The notes below the pieces were generated by a model. It worked only from the letters and a program-made list of their open reading frames with translations, made no database searches and was not told where the DNA came from. Shown piece by piece: positions 1 through 5,399 of a stretch of 5,399 nt of DNA (position 1 is the stretch's first letter; every line of letters begins with the position of its first letter). Both the position numbers and the translations under genes were made by a program. Where the stretch lies: NCBI GenBank assembly GCA_004297645.1, contig SCUG01000291.1:1-5399 (forward strand), in the 5' to 3' direction. The DNA comes from Saprospiraceae bacterium. GTDB taxonomy: Bacteria; Bacteroidota; Bacteroidia; Chitinophagales; Saprospiraceae.

Positions 1-981
1 CCGGAAACCCTCGCCCTGTGCAACGTGAAAACCGGAGAGGAATTCGATGTTCCCTCCGCCCGAAATGGTGTAGGCATTGGTGCGGGCGGGGCGGTTGTTG
101 GCTTCGTCCCAGCCTGCCTTGCAGAACACGTTTTGGCTGAGGAAGAAGTCGGCGGAGACAGCGTTGTCATTGGGCAGGGCATCAGTGCTATCGCTGCTGA
201 TGTCGTATGCTAAGGTATATTTACCCACGCCCTCGCTGGCCACATCCACATCAGGCAGTGGAATAAAGACTGAAGAGTCAGGTTCCAAAGCATCCAACAC
301 GCTGGCGCTCTCCTGGTAAATTTGTGTACCATCATGGTTCAGGGTAGCAGACACAGTGACGTTGCTCTGTGCCACAAGGCCTTTGTTGGTGACCAAAGCA
401 CCCGGTGACACAATGTAGCCGGCCTCCACCTGGTTGGCGGGCATCACGCCTGCCGGAGCACGCACCACACCAGTGCGGTTATCGGTGCTCAGGTTGTTGT
501 TAAACACTACTAATCCAATGGTCATATTCACTGCACCATTGGCCAGCTCGCTGCGGATAATCTGGCCATCTTCGTAAGACAACATTACGCAGGGAATAGT
601 TACCTGGGCACCGACGGCGCCAGGTCCCATGACAATGGAGCCAGCACCGGCAGCATTGTTGAATACCACTACTGCGATGGCGCCGGCAGTCTCGGCGTTG
701 AGGCACTTGACTCCAAATTCGCAACTGCCGCGGTCAATCAGGGCAATTTTTCCAGTTAAATCATTGGTGGCAGGGCTGCAACCTTGATTTGGGTTGGCTG
801 TGCCATCGTTAACGAATTCGACATCGGCCGTCCACACACCGGTGGTCAGATCGGCACCAAATCCTGCGGCTGAAAAGTTATAAGGGCCGGCGATGTTCGC
901 CGGGGAGTTGACGAGTACGACTTGCGCAGTCGTGGTCGCAACCGTGAACAGTAAGGCAATAAGAAAAGTAAAAATTCTCAT
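1..981 (-). CDS. Secreted PA-domain protein, N-terminal part (3' end outside window)
   Basis: The frame is open from the ATG at 979-981 to base 1, giving 327 residues without a stop, so the C-terminus is missing. Residues 1-19 form a signal peptide: a short basic start (MR), a hydrophobic core (IFTFLIALLFTVA) and a likely cut at TTA|Q, so the protein is exported. Residues about 45-150 form a protease-associated (PA) domain. Its core is GKIALIDRGSCEFGVKC (77-93), followed by AGAIAVVVFNN and VTIPCVMLSYEDG (126-138). PA domains usually bind peptides or act as lids or spacers in secreted hydrolases. Residues about 165-287 look like a beta-sandwich of CARDB/adhesion type (VSPGALVTNKG, then VTVSATL, then PNDNAVSADFFL), and another domain seems to begin after 287. 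No protease catalytic motif is visible in the part seen. In Bacteroidota such proteins often end with a type IX secretion sorting domain, which cannot be checked here. Export and the PA domain are well supported; the enzymatic role is unknown. Confidence 0.88.
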   Translation of the reverse strand, partial: MRIFTFLIALLFTVATTTAQVVLVNSPANIAGPYNFSAAGFGADLTTGVWTADVEFVNDGTANPNQGCSPATNDLTGKIALIDRGSCEFGVKCLNAETAGAIAVVVFNNAAGAGSIVMGPGAVGAQVTIPCVMLSYEDGQIIRSELANGAVNMTIGLVVFNNNLSTDNRTGVVRAPAGVMPANQVEAGYIVSPGALVTNKGLVAQSNVTVSATLNHDGTQIYQESASVLDALEPDSSVFIPLPDVDVASEGVGKYTLAYDISSDSTDALPNDNAVSADFFLSQNVFCKAGWDEANNRPARTNAYTISGGGNIEFLSGFHVAQGEGFR

Positions 982-1019
982 GGATAAAGAGTTTAGTTAG
1001 TAATTATGGTAGCATTCAT

Positions 1020-1046
1020 CTTTTCAATTTCAAAGCAGTTGAAAAG
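1020..1046. repeat. Short inverted repeat upstream of the PA-domain gene
   Basis: CTTTTCAA (1020-1027) and TTGAAAAG (1039-1046) are perfect 8-bp inverted copies separated by 11 bases. They lie about 38 bases upstream of the PA-domain gene start, so they could be an mRNA leader hairpin or a protein-binding site. A second pair, AAAATGT (1049-1055) and ACATTTT (1065-1071), lies just beyond. The area is AT-rich, so chance is a real alternative. I see no convincing Bacteroidota -33/-7 promoter pair here. Confidence 0.3.
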
Positions 1047-1146
1047 GTAAAATGTCATTAAAGTACATTTTCATAAAGGTATGACAACGGTCGTTTTTTT
1101 GATAACCTATTTAACGGGTTAGGTTGCATCTGGTCATTTAACAGAC

Positions 1147-1176
1147 AAAAGAACCGGCGCCCACCGGCCAGCTTTT
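1147..1176 (-). terminator. Terminator-like hairpin after the thioesterase gene
   Basis: Read on the minus strand, AAAAG, a two-base bulge (CT), GGCCGG, a six-base loop (TGGGCG), CCGGTT and CTTTT make a stem with an A-tract on one side and a T-tract on the other. Two of the inner pairs are G-T. It begins about 58 bases past the thioesterase stop and precedes the PA-domain gene, so it fits an intrinsic terminator separating the two transcription units. The closing T-run is short and partly paired, so efficiency is uncertain. Confidence 0.5.
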
Positions 1177-1233
1177 CTATTCGTTTTTATAAATGTCCTC
1201 CACATGCTCTAAAGTACAGATAAGCACTGTCTG

Positions 1234-1647
1234 CTATGCCGGGAAAAAAGGCCGCAGTTTCTCTTCCAAAAACCCGGGCAACCCAACCACTTTATTGGTC
1301 TTCATATCCACAAAACAAAGGCGGACGGTGCCCCCGTTCACCAACTTGCCCTTTTCGTTGAAAATCTCCACGTGGAATGTCACGTATTGGTTGGGCAACT
1401 GCCGCAGGGTGGTGCGCACTGTGAGCATCTCGTCGTACCGGGCAGGCCTCACAAACCGCATCTGCATGGAGACCACGGGCAGCATGACGCCTTCCTTTTC
1501 CTCCATGTCTTTGTACAAAACGCCTAAAGACCGCAGCCATTCTACCCGCCCGATTTCATAATAATGCGCATAGTGCCCATAGTAGAGGTAGCCCATGCGG
1601 TCCACTTCGCTATATCGTACTCTTTTTTGAAATTCGTGGCTGTACAT
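1234..1647 (-). CDS. Acyl-CoA thioesterase, hotdog fold (4HBT / YbgC-like)
   Basis: This 137-residue protein has the usual length of single-domain hotdog thioesterases, which hydrolyse acyl-CoA thioesters in the cytoplasm, normally as homotetramers. The N-terminal signature is clear: R11-Y-x-E-V-D16-x-M-G19-x-x-Y22-Y-G-H25-Y, then Y30-E31-x-G-R34. It matches the 4-hydroxybenzoyl-CoA thioesterase/YbgC pattern, with D16 as the expected catalytic aspartate and the following glycine/tyrosine stretch at the start of the long helix. The rest (LPVVSMQMRFVRPARYDEMLTV, then VTFHVEIFNEKGKLVNGG) has the strand pattern of the fold. The start is the ATG at 1645-1647, with no clear Shine-Dalgarno sequence, and the stop is TAG. 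It begins 49 bases after the arginine deiminase stop with no hairpin between them, so co-transcription is likely. The natural substrate cannot be read from the sequence: YbgC members act on various short or aromatic acyl-CoAs or acyl-ACP. Confidence 0.87.
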   Translation of the reverse strand: MYSHEFQKRVRYSEVDRMGYLYYGHYAHYYEIGRVEWLRSLGVLYKDMEEKEGVMLPVVSMQMRFVRPARYDEMLTVRTTLRQLPNQYVTFHVEIFNEKGKLVNGGTVRLCFVDMKTNKVVGLPGFLEEKLRPFFPA

Positions 1648-1696
1648 GAAATTGGTGTTTCGGTCTCAGTTGAACCCATAGCCCATAACTCCAAAA

Positions 1697-2950
1697 CTAT
1701 TCTCTTTCAATCGGGCAGGTCATGCAGTGCGAGCCGCCGCGGGCACGCGACAGTTCGTTTGAAGGGAGGTTGATGATAGTATCTTCCACGTCCTCCGGTT
1801 TCAGTTTACCCGATTTGAATTGTTTCAAAATATCCCTGGCGTGCACTATTGCATACCCTGCCTCCCGGAAGGCAGTCTCCGTGTGCGGATTGCGGTCGTA
1901 GGTAAGAGCCACACCCGGTTTCAGAGCGACGAGGTTGCAGCCATCCGTCCATTGTTCCCGCTCTTGGTATGGTGACTCACCATTGCCGCTCAGAATAAAT
2001 TCCATCTTCGGATTTATTTCATTGATGATAAAGTCGCGGATGGAATGGTAAAACACTTTGGTGCCATTTATTCTGTGGACTTCGACATTGGAGCTTAGCC
2101 CTTCCACTACGATGGGTTTGAAGGCCACGATGTGGTTGGTGTTGATTTGGGTAAAAATGGTGTCGATGTGCATAAATGAACGCTCCTGGGGGATGTTGAT
2201 TTGCACTACATTATTGACCACAGCCTTTTCAAACAAACGTTCTTTGAGGGTTTCAATGGCCTGGCCGCTGGTACGCTCGCTGCGGCCAATGAGAAGGAAG
2301 TTTTGGTCGAGCATCATCATGTCGCCTCCTTCCATCGAGACGGCTTCCCCCCGGTGCGAGGGCGGGAACTCCTCATAATTGTTCATGTTGATAATGCGCC
2401 CCTCGTCTTCGAGATGGCTGAAAATAGGGTGCGACCCAAAGATGTACCGCGAAAGGTAATTCTCCCGGAAGCGGGCTTCTTTCCCTGGTTTCGTGATGAT
2501 GACGTGGCCATTTACTGTGACGGCGATGTCGCGGGTAAAGATAAAATTAGGGATGGGGTCGAACAGTATGCGATCTTCTTCTTCGAGGTAGCCCGTGATA
2601 AGTACGTTGGCGAGGCGTTCATCCGGCAGGTCGAACAGTGTTTTTTTCAATCCCTTGGGCAGCTCCTCATAATCCACGATTTCGTTGATGACCCATTCTT
2701 TGGTGATGGCATCAGCGCCAATGGCTCCGGCAAGAAGGTCTCCAGTTTCGAGCACGTTCTCCGCTCCGAGAAACGCTTTCAGCACATCGGTGAAAATGTC
2801 GTGCTCCTCCTGCATCTTCGGCAGGTACACGATGTCGTCGAACAACAGTTCTTCGGCCCGACGCGGCGAAATGCGGTCAATGCCTTCATCGGGCCGGTGA
2901 ATGATGACCCGTTTTAACCTACCTATTTCTGAACTTACCTGGATGGGCAT
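1697..2950 (-). CDS. arcA: Arginine deiminase
   Basis: This 417-residue protein is of typical length for arginine deiminase (EC 3.5.3.6), which hydrolyses L-arginine to L-citrulline and ammonia in the cytoplasm. Family landmarks appear in order: SEIGRLKRVIIHRP (7-20), ELLFDDI (34-40), FTRD (138-141, substrate-binding Asp141), EGGD (207-210), HIDTIF (261-266, catalytic His261 and Asp263), WTDGCNL (334-340), YDRN (351-354) and RGGSHCMTCP (404-413) with the expected nucleophile Cys409. The usual Pro-Arg before the cysteine in classical enzymes is Ser-His here, and a second cysteine follows at 412. The start is the ATG at 2948-2950, directly after a run of T's on the coding strand and with no Shine-Dalgarno sequence. 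No arcB, arcC or arginine/ornithine antiporter gene lies in the window, so the role could be arginine catabolism, acid defence or citrulline supply. A related guanidino-modifying amidinotransferase-fold enzyme is possible, but the motif set and length favour true arginine deiminase. Confidence 0.93.
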   Translation of the reverse strand: MPIQVSSEIGRLKRVIIHRPDEGIDRISPRRAEELLFDDIVYLPKMQEEHDIFTDVLKAFLGAENVLETGDLLAGAIGADAITKEWVINEIVDYEELPKGLKKTLFDLPDERLANVLITGYLEEEDRILFDPIPNFIFTRDIAVTVNGHVIITKPGKEARFRENYLSRYIFGSHPIFSHLEDEGRIINMNNYEEFPPSHRGEAVSMEGGDMMMLDQNFLLIGRSERTSGQAIETLKERLFEKAVVNNVVQINIPQERSFMHIDTIFTQINTNHIVAFKPIVVEGLSSNVEVHRINGTKVFYHSIRDFIINEINPKMEFILSGNGESPYQEREQWTDGCNLVALKPGVALTYDRNPHTETAFREAGYAIVHARDILKQFKSGKLKPEDVEDTIINLPSNELSRARGGSHCMTCPIERE

Positions 2951-2993
2951 AAAAAAAGGTTTAAAAGGTTTAAGAGGTTTGGAGGTTTAGGAG
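2951..2993. repeat. Degenerate AGGTTT tandem repeat next to the arginine deiminase start
   Basis: AGGTTT occurs at 2957-2962, 2966-2971, 2975-2980 and 2983-2988, spaced 9, 9 and 8 bases apart, and is preceded by seven A's. On the deiminase coding strand this reads as CTnnTAAAC-like units ending in a T-run that abuts the ATG. It therefore occupies the whole 5' leader where a ribosome-binding region would be. An inverted copy (AAACCT, 3168-3173) lies on the other side of the central inverted repeat. Confidence 0.5.
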
Positions 2994-3032
2994 ACGAAAG
3001 GCGTTAAATATTTGAGGTGTTTAGTGACGCTG

Positions 3033-3150
3033 AAAAAATAACTTCTCAGGGTTGGTCTTGAGCGGGCGGGTTTTGAAACCCGCCATTCTAATATTTTTTA
3101 AACCGGTGGGTTTCAAAACCCGCCCGCTCGAAAGTGAGAAGTTATTTTTT
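3033..3150. repeat. 118-nt nested inverted repeat (BIME/MITE-like, possible bidirectional terminator)
   Basis: The outer arms AAAAAATAACTTCTCA (3033-3048) and its exact complement (3135-3150) pair over 16 bp. The inner arms 3060-3084 and 3105-3129 are inverted copies over 24 of 25 positions, the exception being a G-T pair. An asymmetric internal loop of 11 and 5 bases separates outer from inner arms, and the central loop is a 20-nt AT-rich stretch (3085-3104). Each inner arm holds its own palindrome: GGCGGGTTTTGAAACCCGCC at 3065-3084, and the near-identical 3105-3124. The element can therefore fold as one long hairpin or as two small ones. A-tract before and T-tract after the stem, on either strand, give terminator geometry, which would suit the end of the FAD oxidoreductase operon. 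Two inverted palindromic units around a short linker also match the layout of BIME elements. No transposase and no target-site duplication are visible. Confidence 0.88.
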
Positions 3151-3209
3151 AATCATTCCTTACAGCTAAACCTCCTGAACTTTCTACACTTCCTAACCCG
3201 TCGCTTTTA

Positions 3210-3225
3210 TTCATTGTACGATGAA
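3210..3225. promoter_or_regulatory. 16-nt near-perfect palindrome, possible operator or small hairpin
   Basis: TTCATTGTACGATGAA is its own reverse complement except for one T-G position pair around a central GTAC. It lies about 50 bases past the FAD oxidoreductase stop and 260 bases upstream of the deiminase start. It could be a dimeric-repressor site or a weak hairpin. No T-run follows on the minus strand, so it is a poor terminator on its own. Confidence 0.3.
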
Positions 3226-3271
3226 AGGCAGATACCGGACGTTGCAGCATTTCACCGCCAGCCGCCTCCTG

Positions 3272-4411
3272 TCACACCACCTTTTCAATTTCGTAGATGG
3301 AATTTATTTTACCGGCAAAGATGCAATAAAAGTCAGGACTTTCATGCAGCTTCGAAATCTCCGTGGGGCGGCCATCGTCTATAAAATTGGCCTTGAGCTT
3401 GGATTTAATGGTGTACATGGAGGTGAAATAATTCAACTCGACCCCCTCGGTAAAATACTGGCTAATCTGGCGCATCATTTTATTCGAGTTCGTCTTTGGC
3501 CTGGCGGGGCAAAAATTGCAGTTCGAGGTAAAACGGGGGGTACACTCCGGGTTCTCCTGTTGGCAATCGAAGTGCGGCAGGTTGTCGAACGATACCTTGT
3601 GGTGAGTGTATGCCACCGAAGAGAGCGACAGCAGGCCCGATTTGCCGTAAGGCATCAAACTGCCAAACTGCCCGTCCATCACAGTCAGACCGATGTTTTT
3701 CAACTGGGGCGAAGTGAGGAATGCAATCTCTGAAATTTCGTGCATCAGGTGAATATCGGCTACGCCGAACAACCGGTTGACAGAGTTGCTGCTGCAATAA
3801 GTAGCGTTGATGACAGCAGCCGCTTCCATTTTCCAAACTGCTTTCGATTCACCATCCTCCAATTGCAAATGCCAAGCCCCGGCCGATGAGTAGGCATCCA
3901 TCACCATCGTGGAAGTCAGCACGTCAATGGCAGGCTCGTCTTTCACTTTTTGTTTGTAAAATTCACCGATGAGCAGGGGGTCGAAAGTGTATTCGGTGGT
4001 GCGGTAGAGCGACTCTAACCTATCATAGTTGAACAGCGGATGGTGCGCTACTGGCTCGCACCGGATGCCGATGTATTGGCAAAAGCGCTCGAACTGTGCA
4101 GCGTCGGTCAGCGAGCCATGACGGTCTATGGCGTAGAATTTTTCGAAAGCAAAAAGGATGAAGGGCTTGTGCTCAGCCGTGAAGCGTGCTTTGTTGTCGT
4201 CGGACATGATGGCTGTGGCCACGCTGCGCGGGTAGTGGTAGCCACCGTGCAGCCGCGCCTGGTTGACGATGCTGGCCTTTTTGAACAACTCCAGCTCCTT
4301 TTCAATGAGGCAAATAGAATGGCCCTTGCCCGCTAAGTACAGCGCCGCATAGCAGCCGAAGATGCCGCCGCCGATGATGAGGTAATCGTATTTTTTGAGC
4401 TTTCCGATGAT
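3272..4411 (-). CDS. FAD-dependent oxidoreductase (DAO-like), start codon unclear
   Basis: The coding frame runs from just after the aldo/keto reductase stop to the TGA at 3272-3274, about 379 residues if read from 4411. Near the N-terminus KYDYLIIGGGIFG (7-19) is the beta strand and GxGxxG loop that bind FAD, and CLIEKE (34-39) ends the second strand with the ribose-binding acidic residue. NQARLHGGYHYPRS (50-63) and the C-terminal NFIDDGRPTEI and IFAGKI stretches fit a glycine/D-amino-acid-oxidase-like flavoprotein; sequences of this type occur near sugar and surface-glycan genes. Four cysteines sit at 283, 290, 298 and 301. There is no ATG, GTG or TTG between the upstream stop and the FAD motif. 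The first conventional start, TTG at 4286-4288, would delete the FAD loop and leave 338 residues. I place the probable start at one of the ATC codons at 4406-4411, because an ATG there would give a normal MIGKLKKYDYLIIGGG N-terminus. The substrate is unknown. Confidence 0.75.
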   Translation of the reverse strand: MIGKLKKYDYLIIGGGIFGCYAALYLAGKGHSICLIEKELELFKKASIVNQARLHGGYHYPRSVATAIMSDDNKARFTAEHKPFILFAFEKFYAIDRHGSLTDAAQFERFCQYIGIRCEPVAHHPLFNYDRLESLYRTTEYTFDPLLIGEFYKQKVKDEPAIDVLTSTMVMDAYSSAGAWHLQLEDGESKAVWKMEAAAVINATYCSSNSVNRLFGVADIHLMHEISEIAFLTSPQLKNIGLTVMDGQFGSLMPYGKSGLLSLSSVAYTHHKVSFDNLPHFDCQQENPECTPRFTSNCNFCPARPKTNSNKMMRQISQYFTEGVELNYFTSMYTIKSKLKANFIDDGRPTEISKLHESPDFYCIFAGKINSIYEIEKVV

Positions 4412-4414
4412 GGT

Positions 4415-5350
4415 TTATTTTGGTTGAAGTTTTTTCAGTTCGCCATAAATATCCGCATAATCTGCCTGCGGCAACATTTGATAAAAGTCAACGGCCGCCG
4501 TTAATTGCGCCGGGCTGGAAGGCCCCGTGATGATGCCGGCCATACCGGGCTGATAATACGCGAATATCAGCCCCAACTGGTGCATGGCCACTAACTTCGG
4601 CCGGTGCGTATTTTCATTTCCTTTTGCCACGATTGCCTCCAATTTTTGGAGGATTTCCGGGGTGGCGGCAGGGTTTCCGCCCCTTGCCTGCAAGCAGCTT
4701 TTTAGAGAATTATCTTCCTGCCGCAGTTTGAGTCCGCCGGCGTTGATGCCATAGGCAATGAATCGCCGTGCTCCGTGAAACAGGGCATAATGTTCAAAAT
4801 CGGAGTACAGCGGATTGTGCTTTATTTGTATGCTAAAATCGAAGCCGAACCGGGCATTCAGCGCGTGGTATATTTCGGGGTGCCGGATGCCGGAAAGGCC
4901 AGTGCGAAGCCCTGCCTTCCGGGCGAAGTCCAGGCCAACCAAAGTTTCCTCCACGGCGGTGGCATCGTCGCGGTTGTCCCAGTGCACCATCAGGGTGCCG
5001 AGGTTGGAGCCGAACATCCATTTATATTCGTCGAGCATCATCAGGATGAACGATTCGGTGAGCACGTGCTCCTGCGTCCGCAGGTTGTTGACGCTGCCGA
5101 TTTTCATCATCACCTCCAGGTCGTTCACGCCGTTGGCTTTTATCCATTCTGCCAGGATTTGTTCCGCAAGGCGGAAGTGCCCCGGCACCTTGTCAATGGG
5201 GTAATTGGTGGCCATATCCACAGTGCGGAACCCGCGGCGGTACCAATCATCGAGTAGCTGGAAAGCCATGTCTTTTGGGGTGGTCCAGCCCCACATGGCG
5301 GTGCCGAGGAGAAGGTCTGGCTCAACGGAGGGGGTTGGTTCAGGCATCAT
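4415..5350 (-). CDS. Aldo/keto reductase family oxidoreductase
   Basis: This 311-residue protein has the normal length for the aldo/keto reductase superfamily, NAD(P)H-dependent cytoplasmic TIM-barrel enzymes that reduce aldehydes or ketones. The catalytic tetrad is recognisable: Asp45 and Tyr50 in FRTVDMATNYP (41-51), Lys83 in VMMKIG (80-85) and His123 in LMVHWDN (120-126). LLLGTAMWGW (13-22) is the first barrel strand, and GIITGPSSPAQL (272-283) is the C-terminal cofactor phosphate-binding segment with its usual Gly-x-Ser-Ser pattern. Two adjacent ATG codons open the gene. The first (5348-5350) overlaps the TGA of the preceding gene as ATGA, which suggests translational coupling. The stop TAA (4415-4417) is followed at once, in the same frame, by the FAD oxidoreductase. 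The pairing suggests the two enzymes act on one pathway, perhaps sugar or other small-molecule modification, but nothing here identifies the substrate. Confidence 0.88.
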   Translation of the reverse strand: MMPEPTPSVEPDLLLGTAMWGWTTPKDMAFQLLDDWYRRGFRTVDMATNYPIDKVPGHFRLAEQILAEWIKANGVNDLEVMMKIGSVNNLRTQEHVLTESFILMMLDEYKWMFGSNLGTLMVHWDNRDDATAVEETLVGLDFARKAGLRTGLSGIRHPEIYHALNARFGFDFSIQIKHNPLYSDFEHYALFHGARRFIAYGINAGGLKLRQEDNSLKSCLQARGGNPAATPEILQKLEAIVAKGNENTHRPKLVAMHQLGLIFAYYQPGMAGIITGPSSPAQLTAAVDFYQMLPQADYADIYGELKKLQPK

Positions 5351-5399
5351 CGCGGCTTTTTAGTTTTCAGTGTACGCATGGCGAGGAGGTACTGTTTTG
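5347..5399 (-). CDS. C-terminal end of an unidentified upstream gene (partial)
   Basis: A frame open to the window edge encodes KQYLLAMRTLKTKKPR and then TGA. The stop overlaps the first ATG of the aldo/keto reductase by four bases (ATGA), a common arrangement in bacterial operons, and the basic tail is a plausible protein end. Too little is visible to identify a family. A competing frame ends at TAA about 11 bases before the reductase (KTVPPRHAYTEN), so the choice rests on the overlap and tail composition only. Confidence 0.45.
   Translation of the reverse strand, partial: KQYLLAMRTLKTKKPR

Larger units (their letters stand above)
2951..3271. other. Intergenic region between the FAD oxidoreductase and arginine deiminase
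   Basis: This 321-base gap contains no credible gene. From left to right it holds AGGTTT repeats, a stretch (2994-3032) where the deiminase promoter could lie although no clear -33/-7 pair is visible, the large inverted repeat (3033-3150), a CCT-rich stretch with AAACCT (3165-3200), and a 16-nt near-palindrome (3210-3225). The flanking genes are co-directional, so the gap must carry the deiminase promoter unless there is read-through from the upstream operon. Confidence 0.7.

Noticed and set aside
1193..1561. 122-aa plus-strand open frame
   Set aside because: It is antisense to the thioesterase, which shows a clear hotdog signature on the minus strand.
2201..2917. 238-aa open frame on the plus strand
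   Set aside because: It lies wholly antisense to the arginine deiminase, whose minus-strand frame carries all the family motifs. The plus-strand product shows no recognisable domain.
3033..3150. CRISPR array or insertion-sequence remnant as an explanation of the inverted repeat
   Set aside because: There are only two arm copies, in inverted orientation, with no regular spacers, no transposase fragment and no target-site duplication.
3052..3384. 110-aa plus-strand open frame running through the inverted repeat
   Set aside because: It crosses the palindromic arms and then the antisense of the FAD oxidoreductase. The repeat explains the base pattern better than a protein does.
3221..3733. 170-aa open frame on the plus strand
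   Set aside because: It is antisense to the 3' half of the FAD oxidoreductase, and the predicted protein has no recognisable motif.
4775..5257. 160-aa and overlapping 129-aa plus-strand open frames
   Set aside because: Both are antisense to the aldo/keto reductase, which has its catalytic tetrad intact on the minus strand.
5362..5399. Alternative minus-strand ending KTVPPRHAYTEN-TAA for the upstream gene
   Set aside because: It is possible, but the frame ending in TGA overlaps the reductase start as ATGA and has a more typical basic tail. The choice cannot be settled without the sequence to the right.

Overview
The window looks like a chromosomal segment of a Bacteroidota bacterium, most likely of the Saprospiria/Lewinella/Haliscomenobacter type; that placement is an inference. 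The support is a secreted PA-domain protein of the kind common in these bacteria, starts without a clear Shine-Dalgarno sequence, and roughly balanced GC content. No rRNA, tRNA, CRISPR array, transposase or phage gene is visible. Every gene I can support lies on the minus strand, so transcription runs from right to left.

Right part (about 3272-5399): the last 16 codons of an unidentified gene overlap the start of an aldo/keto reductase (4415-5350) by four bases. That gene is followed directly by a DAO-type FAD-dependent oxidoreductase (3272 to about 4411). The three probably form one operon, and the reductase/FAD-oxidase pair suggests small-molecule or sugar redox chemistry of unknown substrate. 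The FAD gene is odd: no ATG, GTG or TTG lies between the upstream stop codon and its nucleotide-binding motif, and it is in the same frame as the aldo/keto reductase.

Middle (2951-3271): a 321-base gap holds a 118-nt nested inverted repeat (3033-3150) whose arms are themselves palindromic. It is flanked by degenerate AGGTTT repeats and a 16-nt near-palindrome. This is the most structured non-coding stretch in the window. It may act as a bidirectional terminator, be a REP/BIME- or MITE-like repeat, or both.

Left-middle (1234-2950): a complete arginine deiminase (417 aa) is followed after 49 bases by a small hotdog acyl-CoA thioesterase (137 aa), probably co-transcribed. A terminator-like hairpin follows at 1147-1176. 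No ornithine carbamoyltransferase or carbamate kinase is in view, so a full arginine deiminase pathway cannot be claimed from this window.

Left end (1-981): the first 327 residues of a secreted protein with a signal peptide and a PA domain. The gene runs off the window at base 1. I found no convincing defence system or other wholly new multi-gene system. The items most worth a second look are the inverted repeat, the FAD gene without a normal start, and the cysteine cluster in that FAD protein.
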